Positions 24,930 to 35,750 of a DNA stretch of 64,000 bases are shown piece by piece. Each line of letters starts with the position of its first letter. The first letter of the stretch is position 1. A program made the position numbers and the translations under genes. This stretch comes from an uncultured Megasphaera sp. Its GTDB lineage: Bacteria > Bacillota > Negativicutes > Veillonellales > Megasphaeraceae. The notes under the pieces were generated by a model that was not told the origin of the DNA, ran no database searches, and was given only the letters and a program-made list of their open reading frames with translations. The DNA lies in the NCBI GenBank assembly GCA_934193515.1, contig CAKPVJ010000006.1:1-64000 (forward strand). Reading direction: 5' to 3'.

Positions 24930-26339
24930 ATGAGAACGTATCATCATGTCCAAGAAGATACGATACAGGCACTGCAGGAGATTGTTGGTGCTAAATATGT
25001 TTATACAGATAAAGATAAAAAGATTCCCTATGCTAGTGATGAAGGTGTAGGAACAGGGAAGAACTGTTTGCCCGAAGTTGTCGTGCTGCCGAAAACGACA
25101 GAAGAAGTGTCAGCTGTCATGAAACTGGCGAATGAAGCGTTGATACCGGTCGTACCTCGCGGTGCCGGAACAGGACTGGAGTTTGGTGCCGTAGTCAATG
25201 AATTGGGCGGTATCGTGTTGAGTACGGAACGGATGAATCAGATTTTGGAGTTTGACGCCGATAAGATGTATATGGTCGTCGAACCGGGTGTCATTACGGC
25301 GCAGTTACAGGCGATGGCCAAAGAAAAAGGCTTGTTGTATGCTGGAGATCCCTGTAGCGGGGATAGTTGTTTTATTGGCGGCAACGCTGCAACGAATGCC
25401 GGTGGCAATCGGGCTGTCAAATATGGCACGACGCGTGATCAGATTTATAGTATTGAAGTGGTTACACCGACAGGGGACATTGCACATTTTGGCAGTCGTT
25501 TGAAGAAAGTAACCGCCGGCTATCCCTTGGAAAAAATTATTATCGGCTCCGAAGGTACGTTGGGTATTATTACAAAACTGACGCTCAAGCTTGTACCTCT
25601 TCCGCAGCATACGATGGATATTTTGGCGGTGTTTCCGACGCTGGACCAAGCCTTGTCATTGGTGACAGCTCTTCCTAAGGCGGGCATTACGCCGACGTGT
25701 CTGGAATGTATGGATAATGAAGTCATTCGTGTCGTAGAGCAGTATTTAGATGAAAAACAGCCGTATTCAGACAACGGCAATTATATGATTATCCAAATAG
25801 ACGGCAAAACGGAAGAAGACGTGGAAGACAGCTGTATGGCCATTGATGATGTATGCCGTGCTCATGGCGCATTGGAAGTATTTGCAGCTGATGCGGCCAA
25901 AGTATGGAAAGCACGTATCGCCTTTACGGAAGCATCGGCTGCTGAATGTCCTGTCGCCGCGATGGAAGATTATGTGGTGCCGCCGGATCAGCTGCTTGCT
26001 TTACTGCAGCGGCTGGAAGAAATCGGCAGACAGCAGGGCGTGCATTTTCGCGGTGTCAGCCATGCCGGTGACGGCAATCTGCATTTAGATGTCCTGCGCC
26101 GCGGCTTTACGGCTGCGGAAGAAGAAACGAAAATAGCCGCCTTTGAAGACGCAGCCTGCCAGGCAGTCTACGAATTAGGCGGCAGAATTTCCGGGGAACA
26201 CGGGATTGGCCAGAAGCGCAAAGCGTTGTTTGCCAAATATACAGACCCGGGCGCGTTGGCGTTGATGAAAGCCGTGAAAAAAGCTTTTGATCCGCATATG
26301 ATTTTGAATCCCGGTAAACTTTTTGATATAGAAGATTGA
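24930..26339 (+). CDS. GlcD-type FAD-linked oxidase (lactate/glycolate dehydrogenase)
   Basis: A 469-residue flavoprotein. The N-terminal PCMH-type FAD domain has VVPRGAGTGLEFGAV, the YAGDPCSGDSCFIGGN segment, and IIGSEGTLGIIT. The C-terminal FAD-oxidase domain contains FRGVSHAGDGNLHLD and ISGEHGIGQKRK. Enzymes of this family oxidise D-lactate, glycolate or 2-hydroxy acids, often with an electron-transfer flavoprotein; no etf or lactate permease gene is adjacent. ATG 24930 follows AGGAGGG; TATAAT lies at 24895-24900. The stop abuts the stop of the converging radical SAM gene with no gap. Confidence 0.9.
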   Translation: MRTYHHVQEDTIQALQEIVGAKYVYTDKDKKIPYASDEGVGTGKNCLPEVVVLPKTTEEVSAVMKLANEALIPVVPRGAGTGLEFGAVVNELGGIVLSTERMNQILEFDADKMYMVVEPGVITAQLQAMAKEKGLLYAGDPCSGDSCFIGGNAATNAGGNRAVKYGTTRDQIYSIEVVTPTGDIAHFGSRLKKVTAGYPLEKIIIGSEGTLGIITKLTLKLVPLPQHTMDILAVFPTLDQALSLVTALPKAGITPTCLECMDNEVIRVVEQYLDEKQPYSDNGNYMIIQIDGKTEEDVEDSCMAIDDVCRAHGALEVFAADAAKVWKARIAFTEASAAECPVAAMEDYVVPPDQLLALLQRLEEIGRQQGVHFRGVSHAGDGNLHLDVLRRGFTAAEEETKIAAFEDAACQAVYELGGRISGEHGIGQKRKALFAKYTDPGALALMKAVKKAFDPHMILNPGKLFDIED

Positions 26340-27251
26340 TTACTGCGGCAAAACGCCTTCGCCCTGAAAGCTGGGAATAAAGGCGCTGCTGGCACTGTCT
26401 TTTTCTTGAACGAAACCGTCTTCGATACCGCTGTCAAAGAGGTATTGTTCGGCTTCGTCGTATTCGGCATCCGTCAGAGGCCGATTGATTTCCGGATGCT
26501 GTGCCGCCGTACCGCAGGGAACGTATTGACGCATCAAACTAAATAAGACCTGGCCGTCATCGAAATGGGAACGTACCCAATCGATGACGGCTTTTGTGTT
26601 GTCGATGCAGCCGGGCAAAATGAGGTGGCGAATGACGACGCCGGACTGCAGCATGCCGTCTTCGTCGAGCTGATACGGGCCGACTTGTTCGTACATGCGC
26701 AAAATAGCCTGCGCGGCGACAGTCGGATAATCGGTGGCAGCACTGTACGCAGCAGCCAGGGACGCATCCATATATTTCAGGTCCGGCAGGTAGATTTGGA
26801 TTTTTCCATTTAGGGCATCAATCGTTTCTGGAGATTCGTAGCCGCCGCAGTTGTAGACGACAGGAACGGGAAGGGGCTGTTCCAGGCTTTTTAGGATTGC
26901 CTGCGTGTACGGCGTAGGCGTAACGAGGTTGATATTATGTGCTCCTTGAGCTATGAGTTCCGTATAGATTTCACGCAGCCGTTCGACCGTAATGGGAATA
27001 CCTTGGCTGCCGCTGCTGATGACAGCGTTTTGACAGAAGCAGCAACGAAGGTTGCAGCTGGTGAAAAAGACCGTACCGCTGCCGCGGCTGCCGCTGATAC
27101 AGGGTTCTTCCCAATGATGCAGGGCAGCTCTGGCGACGACAGGCTGCAGCGACGTATGACAGTATCCCGGCATGGGGGCTTGCGGTGTATAGACAGCACT
27201 GCGGACGACACCGCAGTGACGGGGACAGTCAGTACAAACAGAATCAGACAT
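26340..27251 (-). CDS. PflX-like radical SAM protein
   Basis: A 303-residue radical SAM protein of the pyruvate-formate-lyase-activase-related group. The cluster motif is C-x3-C-x2-C at Cys66, Cys70 and Cys73 (FTSCNLRCCFCQN). Extra Cys at the N terminus (CTDCPRHCG) and YNCGGYESPE agree with the COG1313/PflX type. Function is not established; the group is unlike a classical PflA because no glycyl-radical enzyme is nearby. A site CAAGGAGTG precedes ATG 27251. An extended -10 (TGCTATAAT on the minus strand at about 27289-27297) could serve as promoter. Confidence 0.85.
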   Translation of the reverse strand: MSDSVCTDCPRHCGVVRSAVYTPQAPMPGYCHTSLQPVVARAALHHWEEPCISGSRGSGTVFFTSCNLRCCFCQNAVISSGSQGIPITVERLREIYTELIAQGAHNINLVTPTPYTQAILKSLEQPLPVPVVYNCGGYESPETIDALNGKIQIYLPDLKYMDASLAAAYSAATDYPTVAAQAILRMYEQVGPYQLDEDGMLQSGVVIRHLILPGCIDNTKAVIDWVRSHFDDGQVLFSLMRQYVPCGTAAQHPEINRPLTDAEYDEAEQYLFDSGIEDGFVQEKDSASSAFIPSFQGEGVLPQ

Positions 27252-27300
27252 GGTGTATCACTCCTTGAGATAACTAGTGTATTTTCCTATTATAGCACAA

Positions 27301-27336
27301 ACAAAAAGAGACCATGCAGCGGGGATTGCTGCATGG
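27301..27336 (-). terminator. ilv operon terminator
   Basis: CCATGCAGC and GCTGCATGG pair perfectly around a 7-nt loop; on the minus strand they are followed by TCTCTTTTTG. Confidence 0.9.
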
Positions 27337-27347
27337 CCTGGTATATA

Positions 27348-27851
27348 TTACATGGCCTTTACAGGGATAAGGCCACGAGATAAGGAAACGGTCCCAGTAC
27401 GGGCAATTTCCAGTATCTCATAGGGAGTAAGCACTTGAATCAAGGCATCGACGTGGTCTTCACGGCCCGTGACACGCATGATGAGTGAATTTAGATTGAC
27501 ATCGACGACTTTGGCGTGAAAGAGGTTGGCAATACTGGCCAACTCGTCGCGAATCTGCGGCGTATCATAGCGGACTTTAATCATAGCCAATTCGTAGCTG
27601 ATAAACGGAGCGTCGTCCAAGTTGACGATTTTGATGACATCAATGAGTTTGGCCAGCTGGCTGATGGTCTGTTTCAATTCCTTGTCATCTTCGATGCTGA
27701 TGACGATGTTGAAGCGGGTGACGCGCGGTTCTTCCGTGTAGCCTGCTGTCAAGGATTCAATATTGATGGCCTTGCGGCTGATAAGGCCGGCAATGTGCGT
27801 CAAAACGCCGGGCTTGTTGTCTGTCAAAATTGCTAAATGTTGTTTTCTCAT
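27348..27851 (-). CDS. ilvN: Acetolactate synthase small (regulatory) subunit
   Basis: A 167-residue regulatory subunit with an N-terminal ACT domain (LTDNKPGVLTHIAGLISRKA) that senses branched-chain amino acids, and a C-terminal domain that activates the large subunit. Its length matches the bacterial IlvH/IlvN type. The start codon overlaps the stop of the large subunit (ATGA), so the two are translationally coupled. It is the last gene of the ilvC-ilvB-ilvN operon. Confidence 0.95.
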   Translation of the reverse strand: MRKQHLAILTDNKPGVLTHIAGLISRKAINIESLTAGYTEEPRVTRFNIVISIEDDKELKQTISQLAKLIDVIKIVNLDDAPFISYELAMIKVRYDTPQIRDELASIANLFHAKVVDVNLNSLIMRVTGREDHVDALIQVLTPYEILEIARTGTVSLSRGLIPVKAM

Positions 27852-29545
27852 GACGCATCATCTCCTAGTATCATATGGCTTAACGATTGGCCGCCGGGTA
27901 CCGTAGGATATACGCGGTCGTCTTTTGAAATGCGGATATCGACTAAGGCCGGTCCGTCATATGCCAACGCTTCCGGCAGTACGGTGTGCAGTTCTTCTCG
28001 GGTGTTGATGGAATAGCCTTTGACACCCAGGGATTCGGCCAGCATAGGCAGATTTTTTCCTTTGTACAAGCGGCATTGTGAGTAATGCTTGTTGTAAAAG
28101 AAATCCTGCAGCTGCACAATCATGCCCAGTACATCGTTGTGCAGAACGATGACTTTGACGGCGATGTGGTGTTCTGCCAACGTAGAAAATTCCTGGCAGT
28201 TCATCAAGATGCTGCCGTCGCCTGTAAAGAGGACGACTGTTTTTTGGGGACAGGCGACTTTTACGCCCATGGCAGCAGGCAGGCCAAAGCCCATCGTACC
28301 CAGTCCGCCGGACGTGATAAAGTGACGGGGGAGCTTGGTATCAAAAAATTGTGCGGCCCACATTTGATGCTGGCCTACATCCGTAACGACTGCCGTATCG
28401 TCCGGTGTCAGACTATGGACAGTTTTAAAAATTTCCTGCGGCGAGATATAATCAGAATGTTTTATCATAGAAAGCGGATGTGCCGTTTTTAGTTCCATGA
28501 CGTGTGTAAGCCAAGGAGCAAACTGTGTGGTGTATGGGCAGGTGCTTTCTCGTGCTTTTTGTGAAAAAATAGGTAAAGACCAGCGCAAATCGCCTTTGAC
28601 GCCTAAGTCGATGTCGATGATTTTGTCGATTTCGACATCATCGATTTCAAAATGAATGATTTGCGCGTGCGGCGCAAAGACATCGGCTTTGCTGGTCAGG
28701 CGTTCGTCGAAGCGGGCGCCGACTGCAATAAGCAGGTCGCATTCTGAAATCGCCATGTTGGCAGCGTAGGAGCCGTGCATGCCGCCCATGCCCAAATGCG
28801 TAGGCAGTGAATCCGGGACGGCGCCTTTCCCCATCAAGGTAGTCACAATAGGAATCTGCGTAGTCCGGATGAAATCTAATAATGGAGCCGTTGTTTCGGA
28901 CAATACCACGCCGCCGCCAACTAACAGAACGGGGCGTTCGCTGTGTTCCAGCGCAGCAATCGCTTTGTCAATCATAAAGGCTTGTCCTGTTGTTTCTACG
29001 GTATATCCCGGGAGATACACTTCCTGAGGATACGCATAGTCAATTTCTGTTTCCAAGGCGTCCTTGGCAATATCGACCAGTACGGGACCGGGACGGCCTG
29101 TCGATGCGATGTAGAATGCTTCTTTCATGACGCGGGGAATGTCTGCCGCGTTTTTGACTAAATAATTGTGTTTCGTAATCGGTGTGGTGATGCCGGAAAT
29201 ATCTGCTTCCTGAAAGGCATCGCGGCCGATAAGACTGGTGGGAACCTGACCGCTGATAATAACCATAGGGATGGAGTCCATGTTGGCAGTGGCAATGCCG
29301 GTAACCATGTTGCAGATACCGGGGCCGGATGTAGCGACGCAGACGCCGGGTTTGCCGGTAATACGCGCGTAGCCGTCAGCAGCATGTACTGCGCCTTGTT
29401 CATGGCTGGTTAGAATATGTCTAAAGTTGGCTTTATAAAATTCTTCATAGAGTGGCAAAATCGCACCGCCGGGATAGCCAAAAACGACATCTACCTCTTC
29501 TTTTTTTAAACTTTCCAGTACAGCCTGCGCACCTGTCATTTTCAT
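27848..29545 (-). CDS. ilvB: Acetolactate synthase large (catalytic) subunit
   Basis: A 565-residue ThDP-dependent enzyme that joins pyruvate with pyruvate or 2-oxobutyrate in the first common step of Val, Leu and Ile synthesis. The N-terminal domain has the catalytic Glu region (HEQGAVHAADGYAR) and GYPGG; the C-terminal domain has GLGTMGFGLPAAMG and the ThDP/Mg motif GDGSILMNCQE. ATG 29545 follows AGAGGTGAAG; the upstream frame start lacks a site. It lies 94 nt downstream of ilvC in the same operon. Confidence 0.96.
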   Translation of the reverse strand: MKMTGAQAVLESLKKEEVDVVFGYPGGAILPLYEEFYKANFRHILTSHEQGAVHAADGYARITGKPGVCVATSGPGICNMVTGIATANMDSIPMVIISGQVPTSLIGRDAFQEADISGITTPITKHNYLVKNAADIPRVMKEAFYIASTGRPGPVLVDIAKDALETEIDYAYPQEVYLPGYTVETTGQAFMIDKAIAALEHSERPVLLVGGGVVLSETTAPLLDFIRTTQIPIVTTLMGKGAVPDSLPTHLGMGGMHGSYAANMAISECDLLIAVGARFDERLTSKADVFAPHAQIIHFEIDDVEIDKIIDIDLGVKGDLRWSLPIFSQKARESTCPYTTQFAPWLTHVMELKTAHPLSMIKHSDYISPQEIFKTVHSLTPDDTAVVTDVGQHQMWAAQFFDTKLPRHFITSGGLGTMGFGLPAAMGVKVACPQKTVVLFTGDGSILMNCQEFSTLAEHHIAVKVIVLHNDVLGMIVQLQDFFYNKHYSQCRLYKGKNLPMLAESLGVKGYSINTREELHTVLPEALAYDGPALVDIRISKDDRVYPTVPGGQSLSHMILGDDAS

Positions 29546-29639
29546 GTAAACTTCACCTCTTTGCATACGCTTGAAAAATACGGCAGAGGATGGCTGATGG
29601 AGAGGGCCATCCCCTGTACACGTATTTTGTTTAGTACAA

Positions 29640-31030
<1,391 letters not shown>

Positions 31031-31034
31031 ACAC

Positions 31035-31063
31035 ATTGTACGCAATTAGAATGATTTTGTCAA
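31035..31063 (-). promoter_or_regulatory. ilv operon promoter
   Basis: Minus strand perfect TTGACA, 17-nt spacer, TACAAT, immediately upstream of the T-box leader. Confidence 0.9.
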
Positions 31064-31096
31064 CAAGTTTTTGCGAAAAATTTTAAACTTTAATTG

Positions 31097-31129
31097 AGTT
31101 AAACGTCAAACAAATAAGTTAAACGTTTT
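31097..31129. promoter_or_regulatory. Tandem AGTTAAACGT sites upstream of the ilv promoter
   Basis: AGTTAAACGT occurs at 31097-31106 and at 31117-31126, exactly 20 bp apart; the second continues to GTTAAACGTTTTA, identical to the site in the CoA-transferase promoter. They lie about 35-65 bp upstream of the ilv -35, as expected for an activator or a repressor acting from upstream. Confidence 0.55.
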
Positions 31130-31159
31130 AAAGTTTTAACATAATAACTAAAATAACAA

Positions 31160-31200
31160 CAAAAAAGCAGTTCCCACACGATACTTGCGGGAACTGCTTT
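31160..31200 (-). terminator. Terminator of the first cstA gene
   Basis: AAGCAGTTCCC and GGGAACTGCTT pair perfectly; the minus-strand tail is TTTTTTG. It also lies at the end of the ilv upstream region. Confidence 0.88.
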
Positions 31201-31215
31201 GGATGCCAAAGAAAT

Positions 31216-33105
31216 TTAATGATTAGAAATTGTTAATTCTCTGAATTTCTTTGCTTTTGTTCCTTCGTCGTCATCTTGCTGGCAAAGTGCATTTAGATGC
31301 TGCAATTCTTCAGCTTCGACAGTTTCACTGGTTGTATAGCTGGGAGGAACTGTTTTAGCTAGATACAAACATTTTTTAATCGAAGCGACGCTGACGATAA
31401 TGACCAGAATAGCCATAATTGCAGAGACGGAGAAGAGCAGGATTTCGCCTTTGGGCAGATAAATGTTAAACATGTTCAGGAAATCAGCCCAGAAAATAAC
31501 GACAGTCAGGAAAGCCCAAGGGATAACAGTAACCCAAACATAGCGGGCTTTGCCCATGCTGCAAATAACAACGGAGGAAATAGCTAATGTAATGATAGCG
31601 AGCAACTGATTGGATACACCGAAAATCGGCCAAATCGTGGATAAGTTGCCTTGTAATACGATATAGCCCCATGCGCCGGAGATGATGGCCGATGCAATGA
31701 TACCGCCGGGAGTCCAATGGGGGTTGCCAAATTTAGGCCATACACGGCCAATTAATTCTTGAAGCATATAGCGGCCGACACGTGTACCGGCATCAATAAT
31801 GGTCATGATGAAGAGAGCTTCAAACATGATGCAGAAGTGATACCAGTAGTTCATGAGGTGGTCAAGACCCGGAATGCGGGAGAAGATATGCGCCATGCCG
31901 ACAGCCAGAGAAACAGCGCCGCCAGGACGATGGGCAACATTTTCACCAACCATTTCATTCAACATCGGCAGATCGACAACTTGTAAGCCTAATGCTTGAA
32001 AATGAGCGGCGGAAGAGTTGATGGCAAAATAATCTGCAGGCTGCAGTGCGCAGGCGGCAATCAAAGCCATCATACCGACGAAGGATTCTGTAAGCATGGC
32101 ACCATAGCCGACAGGAAGAATGGAACGTTCATTCATCAGCATTTTTGGTGTAGTGCCTGTAGAGATCATGCAGTGGAACCCGGAAACGGCACCGCAGGCA
32201 ATGGTGATAAAGATATACGGTAATACCGGGCCGGTAATGACCGGGCCGCCGCCGGCGCAGAACTGTGTAACTGCCGGCATAGCAATCATTGGGCCGACGA
32301 TAATAATGCCTAATGCTAAGGCACCGATTGTCCCGATTTTCATGTACGTAGATAAGTAATCACGCGGAGCTAAAAGCAGCCAAACCGGAAGAGCTGCGGC
32401 AACGAAACCGTAGATAATCAGTGCAACGCCGATACCATGGGCACTAATGGTAAACATAGGTGCCAACGTGGGAGAAGCAGCAACCGACGGGCCAAGGACA
32501 ACGGCTAATAGTGTTAGCGCAACGCCAATGATAGTAGCTTCCTGGATTTTTCCGGGACGAAGAAATTGCAGATACAAACCAACAAAAATAGCGATAGGAA
32601 TTGTCATACCAATCGTAAACGTACCCCACGGGCTGTCGTGAAGGGCATTGACAATAACGACTGCCATGCCGGCCATGGCTAAGATATTGAGGAATAAGAC
32701 TGCAAACGAGGTGGCAAGGCCGACTTTGTCGCCAATCTGTGCTTTGGCAATTTCAGCAATGGATTTACCGTCATACCGCATAGATGCAAATAAGATAACC
32801 ATATCATGGACAGCACCGGCCAAAACGCCGCCGATGAGAATCCATAACGCGCCGGGCAAATACCCAAACTGTGCAGCAATGACAGGCCCTACCAAGGGTC
32901 CTGCGCCAGCAATGGCTGCGAAATGATGACCGAATACGACGTATTTGTTCGTAGGAACATAGTCGTGGCCATCTTCAAACCGAAAGGCTGGCGTGACTTT
33001 GTACTGATTGACCGTAAGTACTTTAGCAGCAATAAATGCGCCATAAAAACGGTATGCCAGTACGAAAACTAATGCAGAAATGATAACTAGATACAAACCG
33101 TTCAT
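31216..33105 (-). CDS. cstA: CstA family carbon-starvation transporter (copy 1)
   Basis: A 629-residue inner-membrane protein with about 16 hydrophobic segments. The CstA signature HHFAAIAGAGPLVGPVIAAQ and the conserved FHCMISTGTTPKML are present. Members carry peptides or pyruvate when carbon is short; in an anaerobe that uses lactate, pyruvate or amino-acid uptake is plausible but not shown. ATG 33105 is preferred over the TTG at 33114 because GGAGG sits about 9 nt upstream. It is nearly identical in sequence to the next gene, yet it has its own promoter and terminator. Confidence 0.92.
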   Translation of the reverse strand: MNGLYLVIISALVFVLAYRFYGAFIAAKVLTVNQYKVTPAFRFEDGHDYVPTNKYVVFGHHFAAIAGAGPLVGPVIAAQFGYLPGALWILIGGVLAGAVHDMVILFASMRYDGKSIAEIAKAQIGDKVGLATSFAVLFLNILAMAGMAVVIVNALHDSPWGTFTIGMTIPIAIFVGLYLQFLRPGKIQEATIIGVALTLLAVVLGPSVAASPTLAPMFTISAHGIGVALIIYGFVAAALPVWLLLAPRDYLSTYMKIGTIGALALGIIIVGPMIAMPAVTQFCAGGGPVITGPVLPYIFITIACGAVSGFHCMISTGTTPKMLMNERSILPVGYGAMLTESFVGMMALIAACALQPADYFAINSSAAHFQALGLQVVDLPMLNEMVGENVAHRPGGAVSLAVGMAHIFSRIPGLDHLMNYWYHFCIMFEALFIMTIIDAGTRVGRYMLQELIGRVWPKFGNPHWTPGGIIASAIISGAWGYIVLQGNLSTIWPIFGVSNQLLAIITLAISSVVICSMGKARYVWVTVIPWAFLTVVIFWADFLNMFNIYLPKGEILLFSVSAIMAILVIIVSVASIKKCLYLAKTVPPSYTTSETVEAEELQHLNALCQQDDDEGTKAKKFRELTISNH

Positions 33106-33176
33106 ACAAAACAACCTCCTTTTTATAATATAAAAAGCCGTATAGGCTTAATATTACACGTAATTTCTATACATTT

Positions 33177-33205
33177 ACTATAGCTCACTTCATATGTAAA
33201 TTCAA
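33177..33205 (-). promoter_or_regulatory. Promoter of the first cstA gene
   Basis: Minus strand TTGAAT, 17-nt spacer, TATAGT. The leader then holds a small AAGCC/GGCTT hairpin followed by five T (about 33130-33150), which could be a weak attenuator. Confidence 0.65.
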
Positions 33206-33351
33206 GGAAATTATATATAACATAACATAAAAGCATTAATGAAAACTAAGAATATATTTGATGAATATGTATAATCCAAATGACAGATGTGAGTTGAACA
33301 TAAAAATGAAGCAGTTGGCTGATGCCGTGTATATGATAAAACATAAGCAAA

Positions 33352-33386
33352 AAAAGACAGCTCCTAAAAAGGAACTGTCTTTTTTG
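33352..33386 (-). terminator. Terminator of the second cstA gene
   Basis: AAAGACAG(C)TCCT and AGGA(A)CTGTCTTT form a stem with T/A runs on both sides. It separates the two cstA units. Confidence 0.85.
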
Positions 33387-33399
33387 CCTATGCTAAGAA

Positions 33400-35289
33400 T
33401 TAATGATTAGAAATTGTTAATTCTTTGAAGCGTCTTGCACGAGCACCTTCGTCATCTTGTTGTGCGACGAGCTGATCGAGGTGTTTGATTTCTTCAGCTT
33501 CTACCGTTTCCGTTGTATCGTAGCTGGCAGGAACTGTCTTAACTAAATAGAGACATTTCTTGATGGCATTGATACTAACAATAATAACTAATACTGCCAT
33601 GATGATAGAAACAGTGAACATTGTCCATTCACCCTTCGGCAGGTAAATTTCAAAAATGTTCAGGTAATCAGCCCAGAAAATCATAACCGTGAGGAATACC
33701 CAAGGAATAATCGTAACCCAGGCATAGCGAGCTTTACCCATGCTGCAAATAACAACCGTAGAAATAGCTAAGGAAATGATAGCGAGCAACTGGTTGGATA
33801 CACCGAAAATCGGCCAAATCGTAGACAAGTTGCCGTTTAATACGAGGTAGCCCCATGCAGCGCAGATCAGAGCAGATGCGATAATAGCACCTGGTTTCCA
33901 CTGGGGATCACCGAATTGAGGCCATACGCGGCCAACTAATTCTTGAAGCATATAACGACCAACACGTGTGCCGGCATCGATAATTGTCATAATGAAGAGG
34001 GCTTCAAACATGATGCAGAAATGATACCAGTAGTTCATGAGGTGATCAAGACCTGGGAGTCTGGAGAAGATGTGAGCCATGCCGACAGCCAAGGAAACAG
34101 CACCGCCCGGACGATGAGCAACATTTTCACCAACCATTTCACTTAAGTGAGGCAGTTCAACGACCTGTAGACCTAAAGCTTGGAAATGTTCAGCTGAAGA
34201 GTTAATAGCGAAATAATCGTTAGGAACGAGAGCGCAAGCGGCAATTAATGCCATCATAGCAACGAAAGATTCCGTAACCATAGCACCATAGCCGACTGGA
34301 AGAATGGAACGTTCATTCATCAGCATTTTCGGTGTAGTACCAGTAGAAATCATGCAGTGGAACCCGGAGATAGCACCGCAGGCGATAGTAACGAAGATAT
34401 ACGGAATAACCTGACCAGTAATAACCGGGCCGCCGCCAGCACAGAACTGGGTCGTAGCCGGCATCTGAATGGTTGGGCCAACGACGATAATGCCGATAGC
34501 CAAAGCACCGATAGTACCAATCTTCATATAAGTGGAAAGATAATCACGCGGAGCCAGAAGCAGCCAAACCGGAAGTGCTGCTGCGATAAATCCATAAATA
34601 ATAAGAGCAATGGAAATGCCGCGGGAGCTAATCGTAAAGATAGGTGCTAATGTAGGAGATGCTGCGACAACAGGGCCGACAACAACAGCAAGGAGTGTTA
34701 AGATAACACCGATAATAGTACCTTCTTTGATTTTACCAGGGCGAAGGAACTGCATGTAAATCCCGATGAAAATAGCGATAGGAATGGTAGAACCAATGGT
34801 GAATGTACCCCAAGGGCTGTCATGCAGTGCGTTGGCAATAACAACGGCCATGCCAGCCATGCAGAGGATATTCAAAAACAGTACGGCAAAAGATGTTGCC
34901 AAGCCTGTTTTGTCACCAATCTGTGCTTTTGCGATTTCGGCAATCGATTTGCCGTCATACCGCATGGAGCAGAAAAGGATAACCATATCATGGACAGCGC
35001 CGGCGAGAACACCGCCGATTAAAATCCATAATGCACCGGGCAAATACCCAAACTGTGCAGCAATTACAGGGCCAACCAAAGGACCTGCACCGGCAATAGC
35101 TGCGAAATGATGACCGAATACGACGTATTTGTTCGTAGGAACATAGTCGTGTCCATCTTCAAAACGGAATGCCGGCGTAACTTTGTACTGGTTCAGCGTT
35201 AATACTTTAGCAGCAATGAATGCGCCGTAAAAACGATATGCCAGTACGAACACGAGAGCAGAAATAATAACTAAATACAAACCGTTCAT
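33400..35289 (-). CDS. cstA: CstA family carbon-starvation transporter (copy 2)
   Basis: A 629-residue paralog of the downstream copy, with the same length, motifs and C-terminal tail (RRFKELTISNH versus KKFRELTISNH). Most differences are conservative. The two genes are a recent tandem duplication kept as separate transcription units. AGGAGG precedes ATG 35289. It is divergent from the glycerol-dehydrogenase-like gene across 461 bp. Confidence 0.92.
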   Translation of the reverse strand: MNGLYLVIISALVFVLAYRFYGAFIAAKVLTLNQYKVTPAFRFEDGHDYVPTNKYVVFGHHFAAIAGAGPLVGPVIAAQFGYLPGALWILIGGVLAGAVHDMVILFCSMRYDGKSIAEIAKAQIGDKTGLATSFAVLFLNILCMAGMAVVIANALHDSPWGTFTIGSTIPIAIFIGIYMQFLRPGKIKEGTIIGVILTLLAVVVGPVVAASPTLAPIFTISSRGISIALIIYGFIAAALPVWLLLAPRDYLSTYMKIGTIGALAIGIIVVGPTIQMPATTQFCAGGGPVITGQVIPYIFVTIACGAISGFHCMISTGTTPKMLMNERSILPVGYGAMVTESFVAMMALIAACALVPNDYFAINSSAEHFQALGLQVVELPHLSEMVGENVAHRPGGAVSLAVGMAHIFSRLPGLDHLMNYWYHFCIMFEALFIMTIIDAGTRVGRYMLQELVGRVWPQFGDPQWKPGAIIASALICAAWGYLVLNGNLSTIWPIFGVSNQLLAIISLAISTVVICSMGKARYAWVTIIPWVFLTVMIFWADYLNIFEIYLPKGEWTMFTVSIIMAVLVIIVSINAIKKCLYLVKTVPASYDTTETVEAEEIKHLDQLVAQQDDEGARARRFKELTISNH

Positions 35290-35750
35290 ACTATAAAACC
35301 TCCTATATGAATTTTATACAGGCGTATGTCTTGATATAGTGCATGAGCACGTAAAATGAATTATAATTCCATTCAAGAATAACATACCCCGTATTTCGAT
35401 TCCATTATAAGGCATAATTTATAAAATTCAAGATGAACTTTCTCAAAATAGCTGTCAAAAACATGAGAAAAAGAGAAATCATTCATGAAGAATAATCAAT
35501 ATTACACAAATCGCCCAAAATGGTGTGCTAGTATACAACAGTTATACAGCATATAGCATGATGTGAGAAAAAGGAATAACAGAAATAAAAGGCATATGAA
35601 TTATTCATGTATAATAGAAACGCACACGTTTAACCTTTGTAGTAAAAAAAAAGCATCAATGATATAATGTTTTAGTAAACAATACATGTGATTTTGATAA
35701 TAGGACAAATCGTATGTGTCGTAATAATTTTGATATAGGAGGGAATTTTT
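35290..35750. other. Divergent regulatory region, cstA2 / glycerol-dehydrogenase-like gene
   Basis: 461 bp of A/T-rich DNA with no reading frame. Besides the cstA2 promoter it holds plus-strand -10 candidates TATAAT at 35610-35615 and 35663-35668, the near-palindrome ATGAATTATTCAT just before the first of these, and ACGTTTAAC at 35626-35634, the inverse of the GTTAAACGT motif found at the ilv and CoA-transferase promoters. Confidence 0.5.
35404..35431 (-). promoter_or_regulatory. Promoter of the second cstA gene
   Basis: Minus strand TTGAAT, 16-nt spacer, perfect TATAAT, with a leader of roughly 110 nt. The -35 is the same hexamer as in the first copy. Confidence 0.65.
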
